A DNA stretch of 64,000 bases from Chlorobaculum parvum NCIB 8327 (GTDB lineage Bacteria; Bacteroidota; Chlorobiia; Chlorobiales; Chlorobiaceae). Shown one piece after another: positions 1-9,737 of this stretch. Where the stretch lies: contig NC_011027.1 in the NCBI RefSeq assembly GCF_000020505.1, positions 1,596,001-1,660,000 of the forward strand. The letters run 5' to 3'. Position 1 is the stretch's first letter. Each line of letters opens with the position of its first letter. The translations under genes and the position numbers were made by a program. The notes below the pieces were generated by a model. The model was not told the DNA's origin. It saw nothing but the letters and a program-made list of their open reading frames with translations, and made no database searches.

Positions 1-1
1 T

Positions 2-481
2 ACCGGTTTCGGCTTGTATGACCGAAAGATCATAGAGATTCTGAAGAACATTCCAGACCCTTATCCGTTTTTCAGAGGCATTATTGCTGAAGTCGGGTTC
101 AGGGTTGAGCGGATTACCTATACCCAGCCGAGACGAGCGCGAGGTATTACCAAGAACAACTTTTTTACCCTGTACGATATCGGGATTCTGGGTATCATCA
201 GTAATTCCAAAGTCCCGTTACGACTTGCGACGTTTTCCGGCTTTGTGCTTTCGTTTTTGAGCTTTCTGGTCGGGATCGGCTATCTTGTTGGCAAGCTCAT
301 CTTCTGGGACAATTTTCAGGCAGGCATCGCGCCGCTACTTATCGGTAATTTCTTTTTCTTCGGCCTGATGCTGTTTTTTATCGGCATTCTTGGGGAATAC
401 GTGGGGGCAATTTACACTCAGGTTCTTGCGAGACCGCGGGTGTACGAATCCGAGCGGATCAATTTTGACCAGACAGAGTGA
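2..481 (+). CDS. GtrB/ArnC-like glycosyltransferase, C-terminal part
   Basis: Only the last 159 or so codons are inside the window; the frame is open from base 2, so the N-terminal catalytic domain lies upstream. The first visible residues (TGFGLYDRK) match the end of the GT2 domain of polyisoprenyl-phosphate hexose transferases such as DPM1, GtrB and ArnC. Two long hydrophobic segments follow, about 75-105 and 110-140 residues into the fragment, with the usual short basic-acidic tail. Family members transfer a sugar from a nucleotide donor to a lipid carrier at the inner membrane. The two membrane-protein glycosyltransferase-like genes beside it suggest a small envelope-glycan cluster. The sugar and the acceptor cannot be read from this fragment. 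Confidence 0.85.
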   Translation, partial: TGFGLYDRKIIEILKNIPDPYPFFRGIIAEVGFRVERITYTQPRRARGITKNNFFTLYDIGILGIISNSKVPLRLATFSGFVLSFLSFLVGIGYLVGKLIFWDNFQAGIAPLLIGNFFFFGLMLFFIGILGEYVGAIYTQVLARPRVYESERINFDQTE

Positions 482-682
482 GTTTATTTATGCGCGCCTC
501 TCCTCGGCTTCCGATAATACTGCCGACCTATAACAGCAGCGTATTTCATGAAAAAAACTTGCTGAACACGCTTTTCTGAAGAACATGGATAGTATCTCAT
601 TCATCGTATCAGGAAACGCGTCATCGAAGCCGCGAAATAAGATGCCATCTCGCCGGATTACAGAAAAGGAATTGAAACACAA

Positions 683-2181
683 ATGATTCAAAAAAAAACT
701 GTGCTGACAACCGTTTATAGCGCAATCGTTATCTGCTTTATCCTGATTTTTGGCATCGGCGTGTTCGCCATGACCGTGGAGCCCGATGAAAGCTGTATCC
801 TTATGAGCACCATGAAGGCCTTCGGCATTCGATTCCTGCCTGCGAGCGCTGTAGAGGTACCGGTACTCACTTCCGGTGGAGTGCATTTCGTGCTGCATGG
901 CTTGATTGCTCTTGTGTGGGGCGAAAATATCTTCGTCCACCGCCTTGCTTCGTTACTCGTTACGGGGCTCCTGTTAGGAATTGTATTCAAAATAATCGAA
1001 CTCCGAGTTAAGGACAGGGTTCTCGCTGCTGCCGGAACAGCCCTGTTCGTAACGGCCCCTGGCTTTCTGTTACAGGCCTCATTAGCGACAGCGGAGATCG
1101 TCGCGACGACCATTTTTTTGCTTGGAGCGCTGTATTGGGTCCACTTTGGTCATCGATCAATGGGTATGGCAATCCTGGGCGGTGTGTTATTCGGGCTTGC
1201 CTGTGCCACGCGCATGATCTGTCTTACGATGCTGCCGGCTATCCTGGTGTGGTCGGCGTTTGTTCACCGAGGTGCTCGACTTATTTATCCTATTATTGCC
1301 ATTTACGTCGCTATTTTTGTCTTCATCGGATTTGAAGCGGCCTATTTATATGCGTTCGGTGACTTCTCTAAGAGTCACCTGTTGGCAACCGCAGGGGCCG
1401 CCGGACTTGCCCCCCTATACGGGGGTATCATTATGCGGCTCAACTACCTGGTGGTGGCTAATGGAATTATTCCTGTAATGGCCATCGTCGCGCTGCTTGC
1501 CTGGTTCATATCTTTGCTGGATAATGAGAAGTATGATCGCAAGCTCTTAGATTTATGCAGTTTCCTTTTGCTGGCGGGTGGTGTGGGGTGGCTCGTCTGG
1601 GTGCTCAAATCCCCAATACCGCACATCCGTTATCTCTGGCCGGCTATTCCGCTTCTGTGGCTGGCAGCCATCCTGCTCGGTTTGACTATCCTTAGCCGTG
1701 TGAGACAGGATAGAACGATTATGATTGCTCACTCCGCGATTATCCTTATGTGTGCAATTCAGGTTTTACTCAACATACGCATACTTGCGGTAGGAGACTC
1801 GCTTGCACTGGTGTATGAAGATGTTCGCGGTTCGCGATTGGGAACCCCGGGAAATTATTCCAGGCTCGAACAAACCAGGATGGAATGGCTGCTCTTCTGG
1901 CAGCTTTGCCTGCGTCCGCAAGCATCTATGCCTTGATAGAGCAAGCAGCTTACCCGATGACTTATCTGTCCAAGCGGACAGTTAAATCGTTCACGCCGTC
2001 GTCCAAAGTGTCCGCGGATGATTATCTGCTCGTGCAGCCCTGTGATCGCTCCATCGTTTTGCCAAACTGGGAATGGATCGGCTGGTTACAAAACAACGCG
2101 ATGTTGGTGGAGCGGCGCGGCGAATACGAACTCTATCGTTTGAACGAGGGAGCCTGCTTTCCGACCGGCGATTGTCACTAA
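683..2181 (+). pseudogene. GT-C-like membrane glycosyltransferase, frameshifted
   Basis: A 417-codon frame (683-1936) encodes about ten hydrophobic segments. An acidic EPDES motif just after the first one is typical of GT39/PMT-like GT-C enzymes, which use lipid-linked sugars and have a DE/DD-type first loop. A second frame (1885-2181) continues with residues that look like the natural soluble C-terminus. The switch falls at a near-duplication, ATGGA followed by ATGG, at 1880-1888; removing five bases there restores one frame of about 497 codons. The last codons of the first frame before 1936 read unlike the rest. This could be a true inactivating change, a sequence error, or two overlapping genes. 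Sugar specificity is unknown. Confidence 0.6.
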
Positions 2182-2193
2182 TCCGTATTTAGT

Positions 2194-2210
2194 CGGCTCA
2201 GGCTGAGCCG
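2194..2210. terminator. Short inverted repeat between convergent genes
   Basis: Seven-base arms CGGCTCA/TGAGCCG separated by three bases sit between the ends of two convergent genes. There is no clear T-run on either strand, so termination is only a guess from position. Confidence 0.3.
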
Positions 2211-2332
2211 GTTGCAGAGGCCATTAAGTCAACGCTTGAGTGGAATAAGCGCAAAAAACCAAAATCGAGACAGCAGCTGACAATTAAAACAACTCTTGTT
2301 GTTTCGCTTTGGAAACGCTATGGCGAAACCGC

Positions 2333-3583
2333 TTACGGTACAGTCTCGAACTTATCTGTACTATCGCTTACCGGATCGCCCATCATCGATGCAGCTGTAG
2401 CCCGACGGGCGGCAATCCACAATAAAGCACAAAGCACGAACGGCCCTATTTGCACATTCAGAACTACAGCTATCGGAACCATAACCATCGGCAACAACCA
2501 GGCAACGACAAGCACTTCTCGTTCACCGCGCAACCAACCGTTACGGAGCCCATCCAAGGCTAACCATGCGATGGGAAAGGCCAACCATACAAGATCGTAA
2601 TCAAAAAGATATGGGCTGACCAGAAAGGTCGCCGTCATAAAAACAGCGCCACGCAAATTACGGTCGTGGCAACGACGCCACACCCGCCATACGATAATAA
2701 CAGCACCGACAGCACAGATAAAATGAATAAAGTAAGCCCATGCAACAGGCATCTCAAGCATACGCGCAAAGGCAAACACTGATGGGGTCTTCACCCAGGG
2801 CAAAGAGCCGTTTTCCAGGCATAGTCGCGCATAGCCAAGACTCTCCAAAGAGCTTTTTAGCACACCGTAGCCCAATACGGCTGTACCAATGGCAGTAAAA
2901 GTAATTGCCGTCACAGCGGCACTTATAAAGGTACGCCAGGCGCCAATAGCGATTAAAACTAAAGGAAAAAGAATTGCAAGATGAGGTTTGATAGCAAGCA
3001 AGCCGATAAATATACCTGCTAACACCGGCCTTCGTTCAACGTTGAGCAATGCCGCACCAGCGAGAGCCGCCGTCAGAAATGAATTCTGACCATGCATAAG
3101 GGTCACCCACAATCCCGAGAAAGCAGCCAGACACCACATCGCAATATCGCCCCGGATGATGCGACGTAATACCAGAAGATATGCCCCCAGCGTTGACAAC
3201 ATAAAGGCCCAGAATGCTGCCGTATAAGGCAATAAGGCCAGGGGAAGAATAACAAGATAGAACGAAGGCGGGTAAAACCATGCGTAAACACTTTTCGATG
3301 CAGGTATTGCAATTTGCTGAGCCTTGAATAGTAACGAGATATGGTAGGCGTCTTGAGCATGACCCGTCAGAGCAAGATGAGAGGCCGCCCAGAACATTAT
3401 AAAGTCTGCACCAAGAGGCTTCCCATTTAGGTCAAGCATATTTTTCGACGTCAAAACCCACGCAAGGCTATACAAAAGGAATAGTACCAGAATGATACGG
3501 GGGTACACTGAAAGACGCTCCCGATTAAGCCAATGCGTATCTGAGTTTGCGGGTTCTCCTTTATCTTCGTTTTGTCTCGGCAT
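2333..3583 (-). CDS. GT87-type (DUF2029) membrane mannosyltransferase-like protein
   Basis: A 416-residue protein with about ten membrane spans. The motif GADFIMFWAASHLALTG after the first span, then a YPPSFY stretch and a run of paired spans, matches the GT87/DUF2029 family, whose characterised members are polyprenol-phosphate mannosyltransferases acting on the outer face of the membrane. The length fits the family. The first ATG is used; no strong ribosome binding site is visible. The gene points towards the preceding GT-C-like gene and away from the Tad operon. The sugar substrate is not predictable from the sequence. Confidence 0.7.
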   Translation of the reverse strand: MPRQNEDKGEPANSDTHWLNRERLSVYPRIILVLFLLYSLAWVLTSKNMLDLNGKPLGADFIMFWAASHLALTGHAQDAYHISLLFKAQQIAIPASKSVYAWFYPPSFYLVILPLALLPYTAAFWAFMLSTLGAYLLVLRRIIRGDIAMWCLAAFSGLWVTLMHGQNSFLTAALAGAALLNVERRPVLAGIFIGLLAIKPHLAILFPLVLIAIGAWRTFISAAVTAITFTAIGTAVLGYGVLKSSLESLGYARLCLENGSLPWVKTPSVFAFARMLEMPVAWAYFIHFICAVGAVIIVWRVWRRCHDRNLRGAVFMTATFLVSPYLFDYDLVWLAFPIAWLALDGLRNGWLRGEREVLVVAWLLPMVMVPIAVVLNVQIGPFVLCALLWIAARRATAASMMGDPVSDSTDKFETVP

Positions 3584-4191
3584 GGAATGTAGAAACGAGC
3601 CTATTGAGTAAATTTATCGACTGTTGTCAAAATCTGAGGGTATTCGATCGGGGTCATCTTTTGCACGAATCAGCTCTGCCAGAAACCTTAACTATTCGAG
3701 CAGAGAGCACCTCACACGCAGCTCGATCACACAACGAGACAGCTACAGGTCATGCCCTCATCCAATTCAATGGCAACAATGCCCTCAAGTTACACATCCA
3801 ATGGCACAATCTAACCGGTAAAATTCCGGATTACCAGAGGATTTTCGGTAATCCGGGATCACCACTTAAACCTATATTTCATTTTTTCTTAGCTAAAAGT
3901 GGTATTTTTATAGCAATGCCTGCTCCCCTCCCGGATTCATGATACTAATTGCCAAGAATATCAATTTCACTAATGTCGGATTGTCAACAAGCGGGGGCTG
4001 TAAAGCTGAACAGAGGCGGGGTAGGTGAACCGAACCTTAGCGTAGAGTAGTGCTATGTGCGATAAACGTTTACAGTCAACAAAGCATAATCACACTCTCA
4101 CCTTGTGCAATAACAGACAAGATAGAACGGCATGGCTGAATGAAAATAAAATCGATTATCACCCGACGAAGCGTCAGGACAGGCGCGCTTA
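3584..4191. other. Intergenic stretch without a supported gene
   Basis: About 600 AT-rich bases between the GT87-like gene and the short Flp pilin. A 131-codon plus-strand frame crosses it but overlaps the GT87 start, has no ribosome binding site and shows no recognisable motif. The one clear structure is the inverted repeat at 3826-3856. Confidence 0.5.
3826..3856. repeat. Perfect 10-bp inverted repeat
   Basis: Arms CCGGATTACC and GGTAATCCGG are separated by 11 bases. No T-run follows on either strand, so it may be an operator or an RNA hairpin rather than an intrinsic terminator. It lies upstream of the GT87-like gene and downstream of the Tad operon. Confidence 0.5.
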
Positions 4192-4347
4192 CTAACCAGG
4201 AAAGGCGTTTACAACAGCATTAAAAAGAATTACCAACTGATCCCCAACATCCCCAATAGCCAAAATCGAAATAATAGCAACCAAAGAAGCTAACAATGCA
4301 TACTCAATTGTGGTTACACCTTTTTGCAAGCTCTCCCTCTTTAGCAT
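4192..4347 (-). CDS. flp: Short Flp/Fap-type pilin (51 aa)
   Basis: A 51-codon gene. After a short basic leader it has QKG followed by VTTIEYALLASLVAIISIL, which is the Flp prepilin cleavage site (G, then four residues, then EY) and the hydrophobic assembly helix. An AAGGAG ribosome binding site at 4356-4361 sits eight bases before the ATG. Flp pilins are cut by the A24 prepilin peptidase and polymerised by the TadA/B/C motor into thin adhesive pili. It is the last gene of the Tad operon, downstream of the peptidase, whereas the other flp copy is first. It has almost no residues after the helix, so it may be a minor pilin. Confidence 0.85.
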   Translation of the reverse strand: MLKRESLQKGVTTIEYALLASLVAIISILAIGDVGDQLVILFNAVVNAFPG

Positions 4348-4502
4348 AGCTTAAGCTCCTTATCAAATTAGTTAGTATTAACAAATCTGAAAATGATACA
4401 ATCCTTACTAAGGGAAGGGAAAAAAACAATCATATCATCATAAATAAAAGTAACAATAGACTTTAAAAAAATAAAGATAAAAAGCAAGTTACGGTTGTAA
4501 AA

Positions 4503-5231
4503 TCAACCTAGGAGAGGATATAAAGAGCCGACAAGCCATACCAGCGCGGCCAGTACCAGGGCAGGACCAAAAGGCCATTCGGCTTGGGGATCAAAGCCCT
4601 TGAAACGACGCCACACCAAATGCCAGATCACAGTAACGACACTGCCCAATAACACTACATAAAATACGCCGATAACGCCATACCAAGTCGCTAGTGCGGC
4701 TAAGAGTTTAAGATCGCCACCACCAACACCACTAACCCCTTTGATGCGCTGAAATGCCCAGGCAAGCCCCCCAAGCAGCCCAAACACCACAGCCGCAGAC
4801 ACTGTACTTACGAGAAGAGTGTGCGAGGTAAATCCGGCATAACTGCTGACCATGCCGACTATTCCTAACGGCAAAACAACCAAATCCGGCAGCAGAGTCG
4901 TATCCCAGTCAATGAGGGCAAGTAACACAAGAGTACTGGACAAACAGGCCCATAACAACACGGCCCAAAATGTAGCGGAGGTAAAGGCGGCTGCCGCATA
5001 GCCCCACAAACTGGCATTAACGACCGGCACCCAAAGGCGTCGACCAAACGAAACGGGCTGCTCCAGGCCTCCACCTGGTCCAAGCCATTCATGCAATTGA
5101 ACTTGTGCACCCCGCAACACTTTGCTCGGAATCATGCGACCAAAAGGAACCAGCCAAAACCCCACCAATGCACCGGCAATAAGCCAAGGCCATTGAGTCC
5201 AAAAGACATGCAAAATGTTGCCAAGACTCAT
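4503..5231 (-). CDS. Type IV prepilin peptidase (A24, TadV/CpaA-like)
   Basis: A 242-residue, multi-span membrane protein. The two aspartate sites of A24 peptidases are visible: LIDWDTTLLPD at about 106-116 and GVGGGDLK at about 168-175 (the GxGD-type second aspartate). It would cut the leaders of the two Flp pilins and of TadE/TadG-type pseudopilins at the inner membrane. It starts six bases after tadC and is followed, after about 155 AT-rich bases, by the short flp. It is longer than minimal TadV proteins, with an N-terminal hydrophobic extension, but lacks the four-cysteine domain of PilD-type enzymes. Confidence 0.85.
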   Translation of the reverse strand: MSLGNILHVFWTQWPWLIAGALVGFWLVPFGRMIPSKVLRGAQVQLHEWLGPGGGLEQPVSFGRRLWVPVVNASLWGYAAAAFTSATFWAVLLWACLSSTLVLLALIDWDTTLLPDLVVLPLGIVGMVSSYAGFTSHTLLVSTVSAAVVFGLLGGLAWAFQRIKGVSGVGGGDLKLLAALATWYGVIGVFYVVLLGSVVTVIWHLVWRRFKGFDPQAEWPFGPALVLAALVWLVGSLYPLLG

Positions 5232-5237
5232 AGGGCC

Positions 5238-6179
5238 TTATTGCTTGGATAAGACATCAAGAAGCTGAATGATTGCTGGTCCCAGCAGCACCATTAAAAG
5301 CGTAGGGAAAATAAAAAGGATAAGCGGCAGCAACATTTTGACAGGAACTTTGTTGGCAAGCTCTTCAGCACGTTGGGAGCGGCGCGTACGCATAACATCT
5401 GAGTGCACGCGCAATGAATCCGCCAAGCTTGTACCAAATTTGTCGGCCTGTATAAGCACGGAAACAAGATCCTCAAGTTCCTCAAGACCTACGCGTAATG
5501 CCATGTTGCGCAAGGCGTCGAGACGGGTAGCGCCTGCACGCATTTCAAGGGAAGACAGGTAAAATTCCTGAGACAGGTCGGGGTAAGAACGGGCCATTTC
5601 ACGCGAAATGCGGGTTGATGCAGCGTCGATGCTCATCCCCGCCTCAGTGCAGATGACCATGAGTTCAATCATGTCTGGCAGACCGTTACGCATGCGTTCA
5701 ATGCGTCTTTGAGTAATAAAACGAAGCAGTAACTCGGGCAGATAATAGCCAGCTGCTGCGGTGAGCAGCGCAAAGAGAATGATATGAATCAGCTGAAGCT
5801 TAGGCTGGTTTAATACCAAAAACAAAGCGAGCAAGACAGGAAAAACCAGGGTAAGTAAGGTTTTAATAGCAAAGTAGTATTGAGGGGCGTTTTGGTTTCG
5901 AATGCCAGCTTGCAAAAATTTGACACGAACAGCGGAACTTTGCCAACCTTCATCAGGAAGCGAAAGTTTCGAAAGAATGTTGACAACTGTGGCGACTCTC
6001 TGGCTTTTGACCGGCTTGGAAGAAGGCTTATCGGCCGGAGGCGCCCCACTACCACTAAAAATCTGGGTAAGACGTTTTTTAAAGGCGTTGTCAACTCCCA
6101 AACTGTAAAAAGCAAACACAACCGAAGCAACAGCGGCCCCTGAAAGCACAATAGTCAGAATTTGTAGGGTGGTTGGCAT
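5238..6179 (-). CDS. tadC: Tad pilus inner-membrane platform protein TadC
   Basis: A 313-residue protein of the type II secretion F (T2SSF) family. It has an N-terminal span, a central pair of spans at about 105-150, a cytoplasmic helical domain with the typical IELMVICTEAGMSID stretch, and a C-terminal span. With TadB it forms the inner-membrane platform on which the CpaF ATPase drives pilus assembly. It begins 17 bases after tadB and six bases before the peptidase gene, so it is translated in the same transcript. Confidence 0.92.
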   Translation of the reverse strand: MPTTLQILTIVLSGAAVASVVFAFYSLGVDNAFKKRLTQIFSGSGAPPADKPSSKPVKSQRVATVVNILSKLSLPDEGWQSSAVRVKFLQAGIRNQNAPQYYFAIKTLLTLVFPVLLALFLVLNQPKLQLIHIILFALLTAAAGYYLPELLLRFITQRRIERMRNGLPDMIELMVICTEAGMSIDAASTRISREMARSYPDLSQEFYLSSLEMRAGATRLDALRNMALRVGLEELEDLVSVLIQADKFGTSLADSLRVHSDVMRTRRSQRAEELANKVPVKMLLPLILFIFPTLLMVLLGPAIIQLLDVLSKQ

Positions 6180-6196
6180 GGTGAGTTTGGCTATGG

Positions 6197-7165
6197 TTAA
6201 ACCTTTATCTGGCTGATGCGATTGAGCGAAAAGAATCCAAGGGCCATAAGCACCGCCATGACCATGATCAGTGTGTGGCCTTGGGGAGTGCTCCAGAGCA
6301 CCGAAGTATATTCAGGGTTTATTACAGTGAGAATAGCTGTTAGAATAAATGGCATACTGCCCAGCACCAAGGCTGATATACGTCCTTCGGCTGAGAGCGT
6401 GCGAACTTTTCCGCGCAGTTTGAAGCGCTCACGAATAGTTTTGGCCAACCCCTCAAGCAGTTCAGTGAGGTTGCCACCAGTTTCGTGCTGGATCTCAAGA
6501 GAGATGACAAAAAAATTAAGATCTACGCTTTCGACACGGTCAGCTAACCGATCCATAGCTTCTTTGAATGGAATGCCAAAGCTGATTTCATCGAAAACAA
6601 TTTTGAATTCTTGCCCTATAGGGCCAGGGAACTCCTTACCCACGATGCCAATAGCCGAGGTAAGGCTGTGGCCAGCACGCAGAGAACGCGTAACATAATC
6701 GAGCGCTTCCGGAAGTTTTTCTGAGAAAGCCTGGCGACGTTTGTTAGCCTGTCGAGATAACCAGAGTAACGGACTGCTGGCAAAAGCAACAGCTAACACA
6801 AAAAGAACAATCGGGTTCGTATGGACCAAGAGCCCGAGCATCACAACCAAAATAAACACGGCACTCATGATCCCCAATAAACGCAAGGCGCTAAACGGAC
6901 TACGGGCACGGTGAAGCAGGTTTTCAAGCCGAACAAATACTCTGTAATGCGAACGTAACCATATTTCGAGGTCACTGTCATTCTGGTTGATTTGCGCAAT
7001 GCTGGGACTTTGCCCGCCCCATTGAACAGCGCTTTTGATCGACTTCAAACGCTTTCTTTTGGCTTTGTTGCTAGGATCAAAAAAATTGACCCATACCCCA
7101 TAGGCAAACAGCACGATCAGGATAACCGCCGCAAAAGCAAAAAAAGAGATCAAAAACGTCGTCAT
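6197..7165 (-). CDS. tadB: Tad pilus inner-membrane platform protein TadB
   Basis: A 322-residue T2SSF-family protein. It has one N-terminal span (about 5-25), two spans at about 95-135, then a cytoplasmic helical domain containing LPEALDYVTRSLRAGHSLTS and the ETGGNLTELLEGLAKTIRER stretch, and two C-terminal spans. It pairs with TadC as the motor platform. It lies 14 bases downstream of cpaF and 17 bases upstream of tadC. Confidence 0.92.
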   Translation of the reverse strand: MTTFLISFFAFAAVILIVLFAYGVWVNFFDPSNKAKRKRLKSIKSAVQWGGQSPSIAQINQNDSDLEIWLRSHYRVFVRLENLLHRARSPFSALRLLGIMSAVFILVVMLGLLVHTNPIVLFVLAVAFASSPLLWLSRQANKRRQAFSEKLPEALDYVTRSLRAGHSLTSAIGIVGKEFPGPIGQEFKIVFDEISFGIPFKEAMDRLADRVESVDLNFFVISLEIQHETGGNLTELLEGLAKTIRERFKLRGKVRTLSAEGRISALVLGSMPFILTAILTVINPEYTSVLWSTPQGHTLIMVMAVLMALGFFSLNRISQIKV

Positions 7166-7179
7166 GTTGCGCTAAAAAG

Positions 7180-8610
7180 TTAGAGGTTAACTTCAGCTGG
7201 GGTGAACATACCATCACTGAGCACAATGCCATAAGTATGGATTTTTTCTGCAACTTTTGGACGCACCCCTGTGGCACTGAAGAGTCCCTCGACTAATCCA
7301 TCCGGAGTAGTACCGGTACGCTTGAAGTTATAGATTTCCTGAGTAGTAATGACATCGCCTTCCATGCCGATAAGCTCCTGGATACTCGTGACCTTTCGGG
7401 TGCCATCAGAGAGTCGTGAAATCTGAATGATAAATTGAACCGACGAAGCAATAAGCTGGCGCAGGGCCTTGCTGGGCAGATTGATTCCCCCCAGTCCAAC
7501 AAGGTTTTCGAGACGGGCCATCGCATCTCGCGGAGTATTGGCGTGAATAGTGGTAAGCGAACCATCGTGACCGGTGTTCATGGCTTGTAGCATATCGATC
7601 ACTTCAGAGCTACGAACCTCACCAAGCACAATGCGATCAGGGCGCATACGCAAAGAGTTTTTTACTAGCGCACGCATGGTGATTTCGCCTTTACCTTCGA
7701 TATTGGGCGGCCGTGTTTCCAAGCGAACAACGTGATCCTGCTGCAGCTGGAGTTCGGCAGTATCTTCGATGGTAACAATTCGTTCGCTTTGGGGAATATA
7801 GCCAGATAAAATATTGAGCAACGTAGTTTTACCCGAACCAGTACCACCTGATATAATGATGTTACACTTGACTTTAACCAGAGCTGATAACAATTCAGCC
7901 ATGGCGGGTGTAAGAGTATTCTTTTCAAGAAGATCTGGCATTTGCAGAGGAACAACTGCAAAACGACGAATAGTGAGTGATGGGCCATCAAGAGCCAGCG
8001 GAGGAATGATAGCATTGACACGCGACCCATCTGGCAAGCGAGCATCTGCAAGGGGAACAGACTCATCGATTCGCCGGCCCACACGAGAAACGATCTTGTC
8101 GATGATCTTCATGAGGTGGGCGTCATCGCTGAAGCGAATATCAGTGAGCTCAATGCGCCCCCGTCTTTCGATATAGACGTTCTGGTGCCCGTTGACCATG
8201 ATTTCAGAAATAGTAGGATCTGCCAACAAGGGCTCCAAAGGCCCCAAACCCATGATTTCGTTTTTCAGGTCAGCCACAACTCTGGCACGCTCTTGATGAT
8301 TAAGAGGCATGGCCTCCTCATCAATGAGCGCAGTAAGCAATACTCCCAGCTCATTACGAAGCTGCTCAGGGGTAAGAGCCTCTATGGAGTCAAGATCTAT
8401 ACGGCTGAGTAACTTTTGATGCAACTTGGTTTTGGTTGCATAAAAGTCATCCACTCTTGTGGCATTATTTTTTTTAGCCGCTACTGGTTGAGTTGGAGCC
8501 TCAACAATATCAGTTTTTTCAGGGAAAGTGGACGACTCAGATTCAGGAGCACCTGAACCACGTTTTGTAGAGAGGTTCCAGCGAGCTATTTGATCTTTAA
8601 GCGTTCCCAT
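7180..8610 (-). CDS. cpaF: Tad pilus assembly ATPase CpaF/TadA
   Basis: A 476-residue hexameric secretion ATPase. Walker [10 protein letters not shown] is at about 255-263, a Walker B-like RIVLGEVRS at about 326-334, and the His-box region with [17 protein letters not shown] follows. An N-terminal domain of about 130 residues precedes the conserved core, with a low-complexity acidic linker in the first 50. It powers extrusion of Flp pilins through the TadB/TadC platform. Its start overlaps the end of cpaE by 25 bases, which indicates translational coupling. Length and motif spacing are normal for the CpaF branch. Confidence 0.95.
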   Translation of the reverse strand: MGTLKDQIARWNLSTKRGSGAPESESSTFPEKTDIVEAPTQPVAAKKNNATRVDDFYATKTKLHQKLLSRIDLDSIEALTPEQLRNELGVLLTALIDEEAMPLNHQERARVVADLKNEIMGLGPLEPLLADPTISEIMVNGHQNVYIERRGRIELTDIRFSDDAHLMKIIDKIVSRVGRRIDESVPLADARLPDGSRVNAIIPPLALDGPSLTIRRFAVVPLQMPDLLEKNTLTPAMAELLSALVKVKCNIIISGGTGSGKTTLLNILSGYIPQSERIVTIEDTAELQLQQDHVVRLETRPPNIEGKGEITMRALVKNSLRMRPDRIVLGEVRSSEVIDMLQAMNTGHDGSLTTIHANTPRDAMARLENLVGLGGINLPSKALRQLIASSVQFIIQISRLSDGTRKVTSIQELIGMEGDVITTQEIYNFKRTGTTPDGLVEGLFSATGVRPKVAEKIHTYGIVLSDGMFTPAEVNL

Positions 8611-9731
8611 AGCGAGCGTTTTGGTTGACTGTTACCTGTAAGGTCAGCGGCCCAATCGAAAATAGATTGAGAAAGTTTTGATTTGGGAGCCTCTTTCACG
8701 AAGGGCTGACCGATCAGGAGGGCAGCCTCCACCGCGTCAGTATCAGAGGGCAGGCTTTTATTAATTGGTCTGCCAATGACTTTTTCGATTTCGGCGCCGG
8801 AGATGCGCGCATTGTTGTCAAATCGGTTAAGAATATTCTCAATGCGAGCAATAGGTTTTTCAAACTCTTTACAAAGCTTGAGGACTTGTCCTGCCCCTCG
8901 CAGCGACGGTAACGAAGGGGTCGATACAATGCATAATTCGTCAAGGTACTCTGCAACCCAAATGCCTATGCGGTCAAGAGATATACCAAAATCAACCAGA
9001 ATGTAGTCGTAAAAATTTGAAGCAATGTGAATAAGCTCACTCACGCGCTCAGGTTCGATAGTAATAATTTTCTCGAACGTGGTTGGCATGGGAATGAGAT
9101 CAAGCGTGGGGCTGACATGCTGCACCATGCTGTCGAGTAGCGACTGGTCAAGCCTTTCAGATTGACTCGAGATGTCTGCCAAATCATCAGGATGGGTCTC
9201 TCCAGTGAGATACATGTCAAGATCACCAAAAGGTAAAGAGACATCAACTGCAAGTACGCGGGTATTGGGCACCTGAGAAAGTGCATAAGCCAAATTGGCA
9301 ACAATGCAAGAGCTGCCATCACCCCCTTTTGAAGAAACAAATCCAAAAACATGATTCTGGATAATATGCGAGCCCTTGGAACGAATGAGGGCGCGTCCGA
9401 TAACCTGTTGCAGGGTTTTTGGTGTGCTGTCATCAATAACTTCACGTACACCCGCACGCATAAGTGAGCGCAACTGTTCAGGCTGTGCTTGCGGATGCAG
9501 AGTTACAATAGCAGCATTCGATAGAGTCAGGCAAAGCTTCTCCAGCTCTCGCAGGTAATTGGCGTCGTTGCAGTCAAAACCGACCACCAAAACGAGATCG
9601 GGGTTTTTGCTCTTGATTTTTCGCACCATCTCCCCTGGCTCGCCAACCAAACGCACAACCTGGTGTTGATTCAATTCAATTTGTGTATCATCAACTTCCC
9701 AGGGCTGGGAAGAGTAAACAGCAATATTCAT
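8586..9731 (-). CDS. cpaE: Tad pilus localisation ATPase CpaE/TadZ
   Basis: A 381-residue protein with an N-terminal receiver-like domain (about 1-125) and a C-terminal ParA/MinD-type ATPase domain. A deviant Walker [19 protein letters not shown], begins near residue 131, where canonical ParA proteins have KGGxGKT; departures from the canonical P-loop are common in TadZ/Cpa[13 protein letters not shown] stretch follows. CpaE places the pilus machinery at its site in the cell. The gene overlaps cpaF and lies six bases after tadG. Confidence 0.9.
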   Translation of the reverse strand: MNIAVYSSQPWEVDDTQIELNQHQVVRLVGEPGEMVRKIKSKNPDLVLVVGFDCNDANYLRELEKLCLTLSNAAIVTLHPQAQPEQLRSLMRAGVREVIDDSTPKTLQQVIGRALIRSKGSHIIQNHVFGFVSSKGGDGSSCIVANLAYALSQVPNTRVLAVDVSLPFGDLDMYLTGETHPDDLADISSQSERLDQSLLDSMVQHVSPTLDLIPMPTTFEKIITIEPERVSELIHIASNFYDYILVDFGISLDRIGIWVAEYLDELCIVSTPSLPSLRGAGQVLKLCKEFEKPIARIENILNRFDNNARISGAEIEKVIGRPINKSLPSDTDAVEAALLIGQPFVKEAPKSKLSQSIFDWAADLTGNSQPKRSLWERLKIK

Positions 9732-9737
9732 GTGCGT

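Noticed and set aside
3547-3942. Plus-strand frame of 131 codons near the GT87-like gene
   Set aside because: It overlaps the GT87 start antisense, has no ribosome binding site, and its residues show no domain or span pattern.
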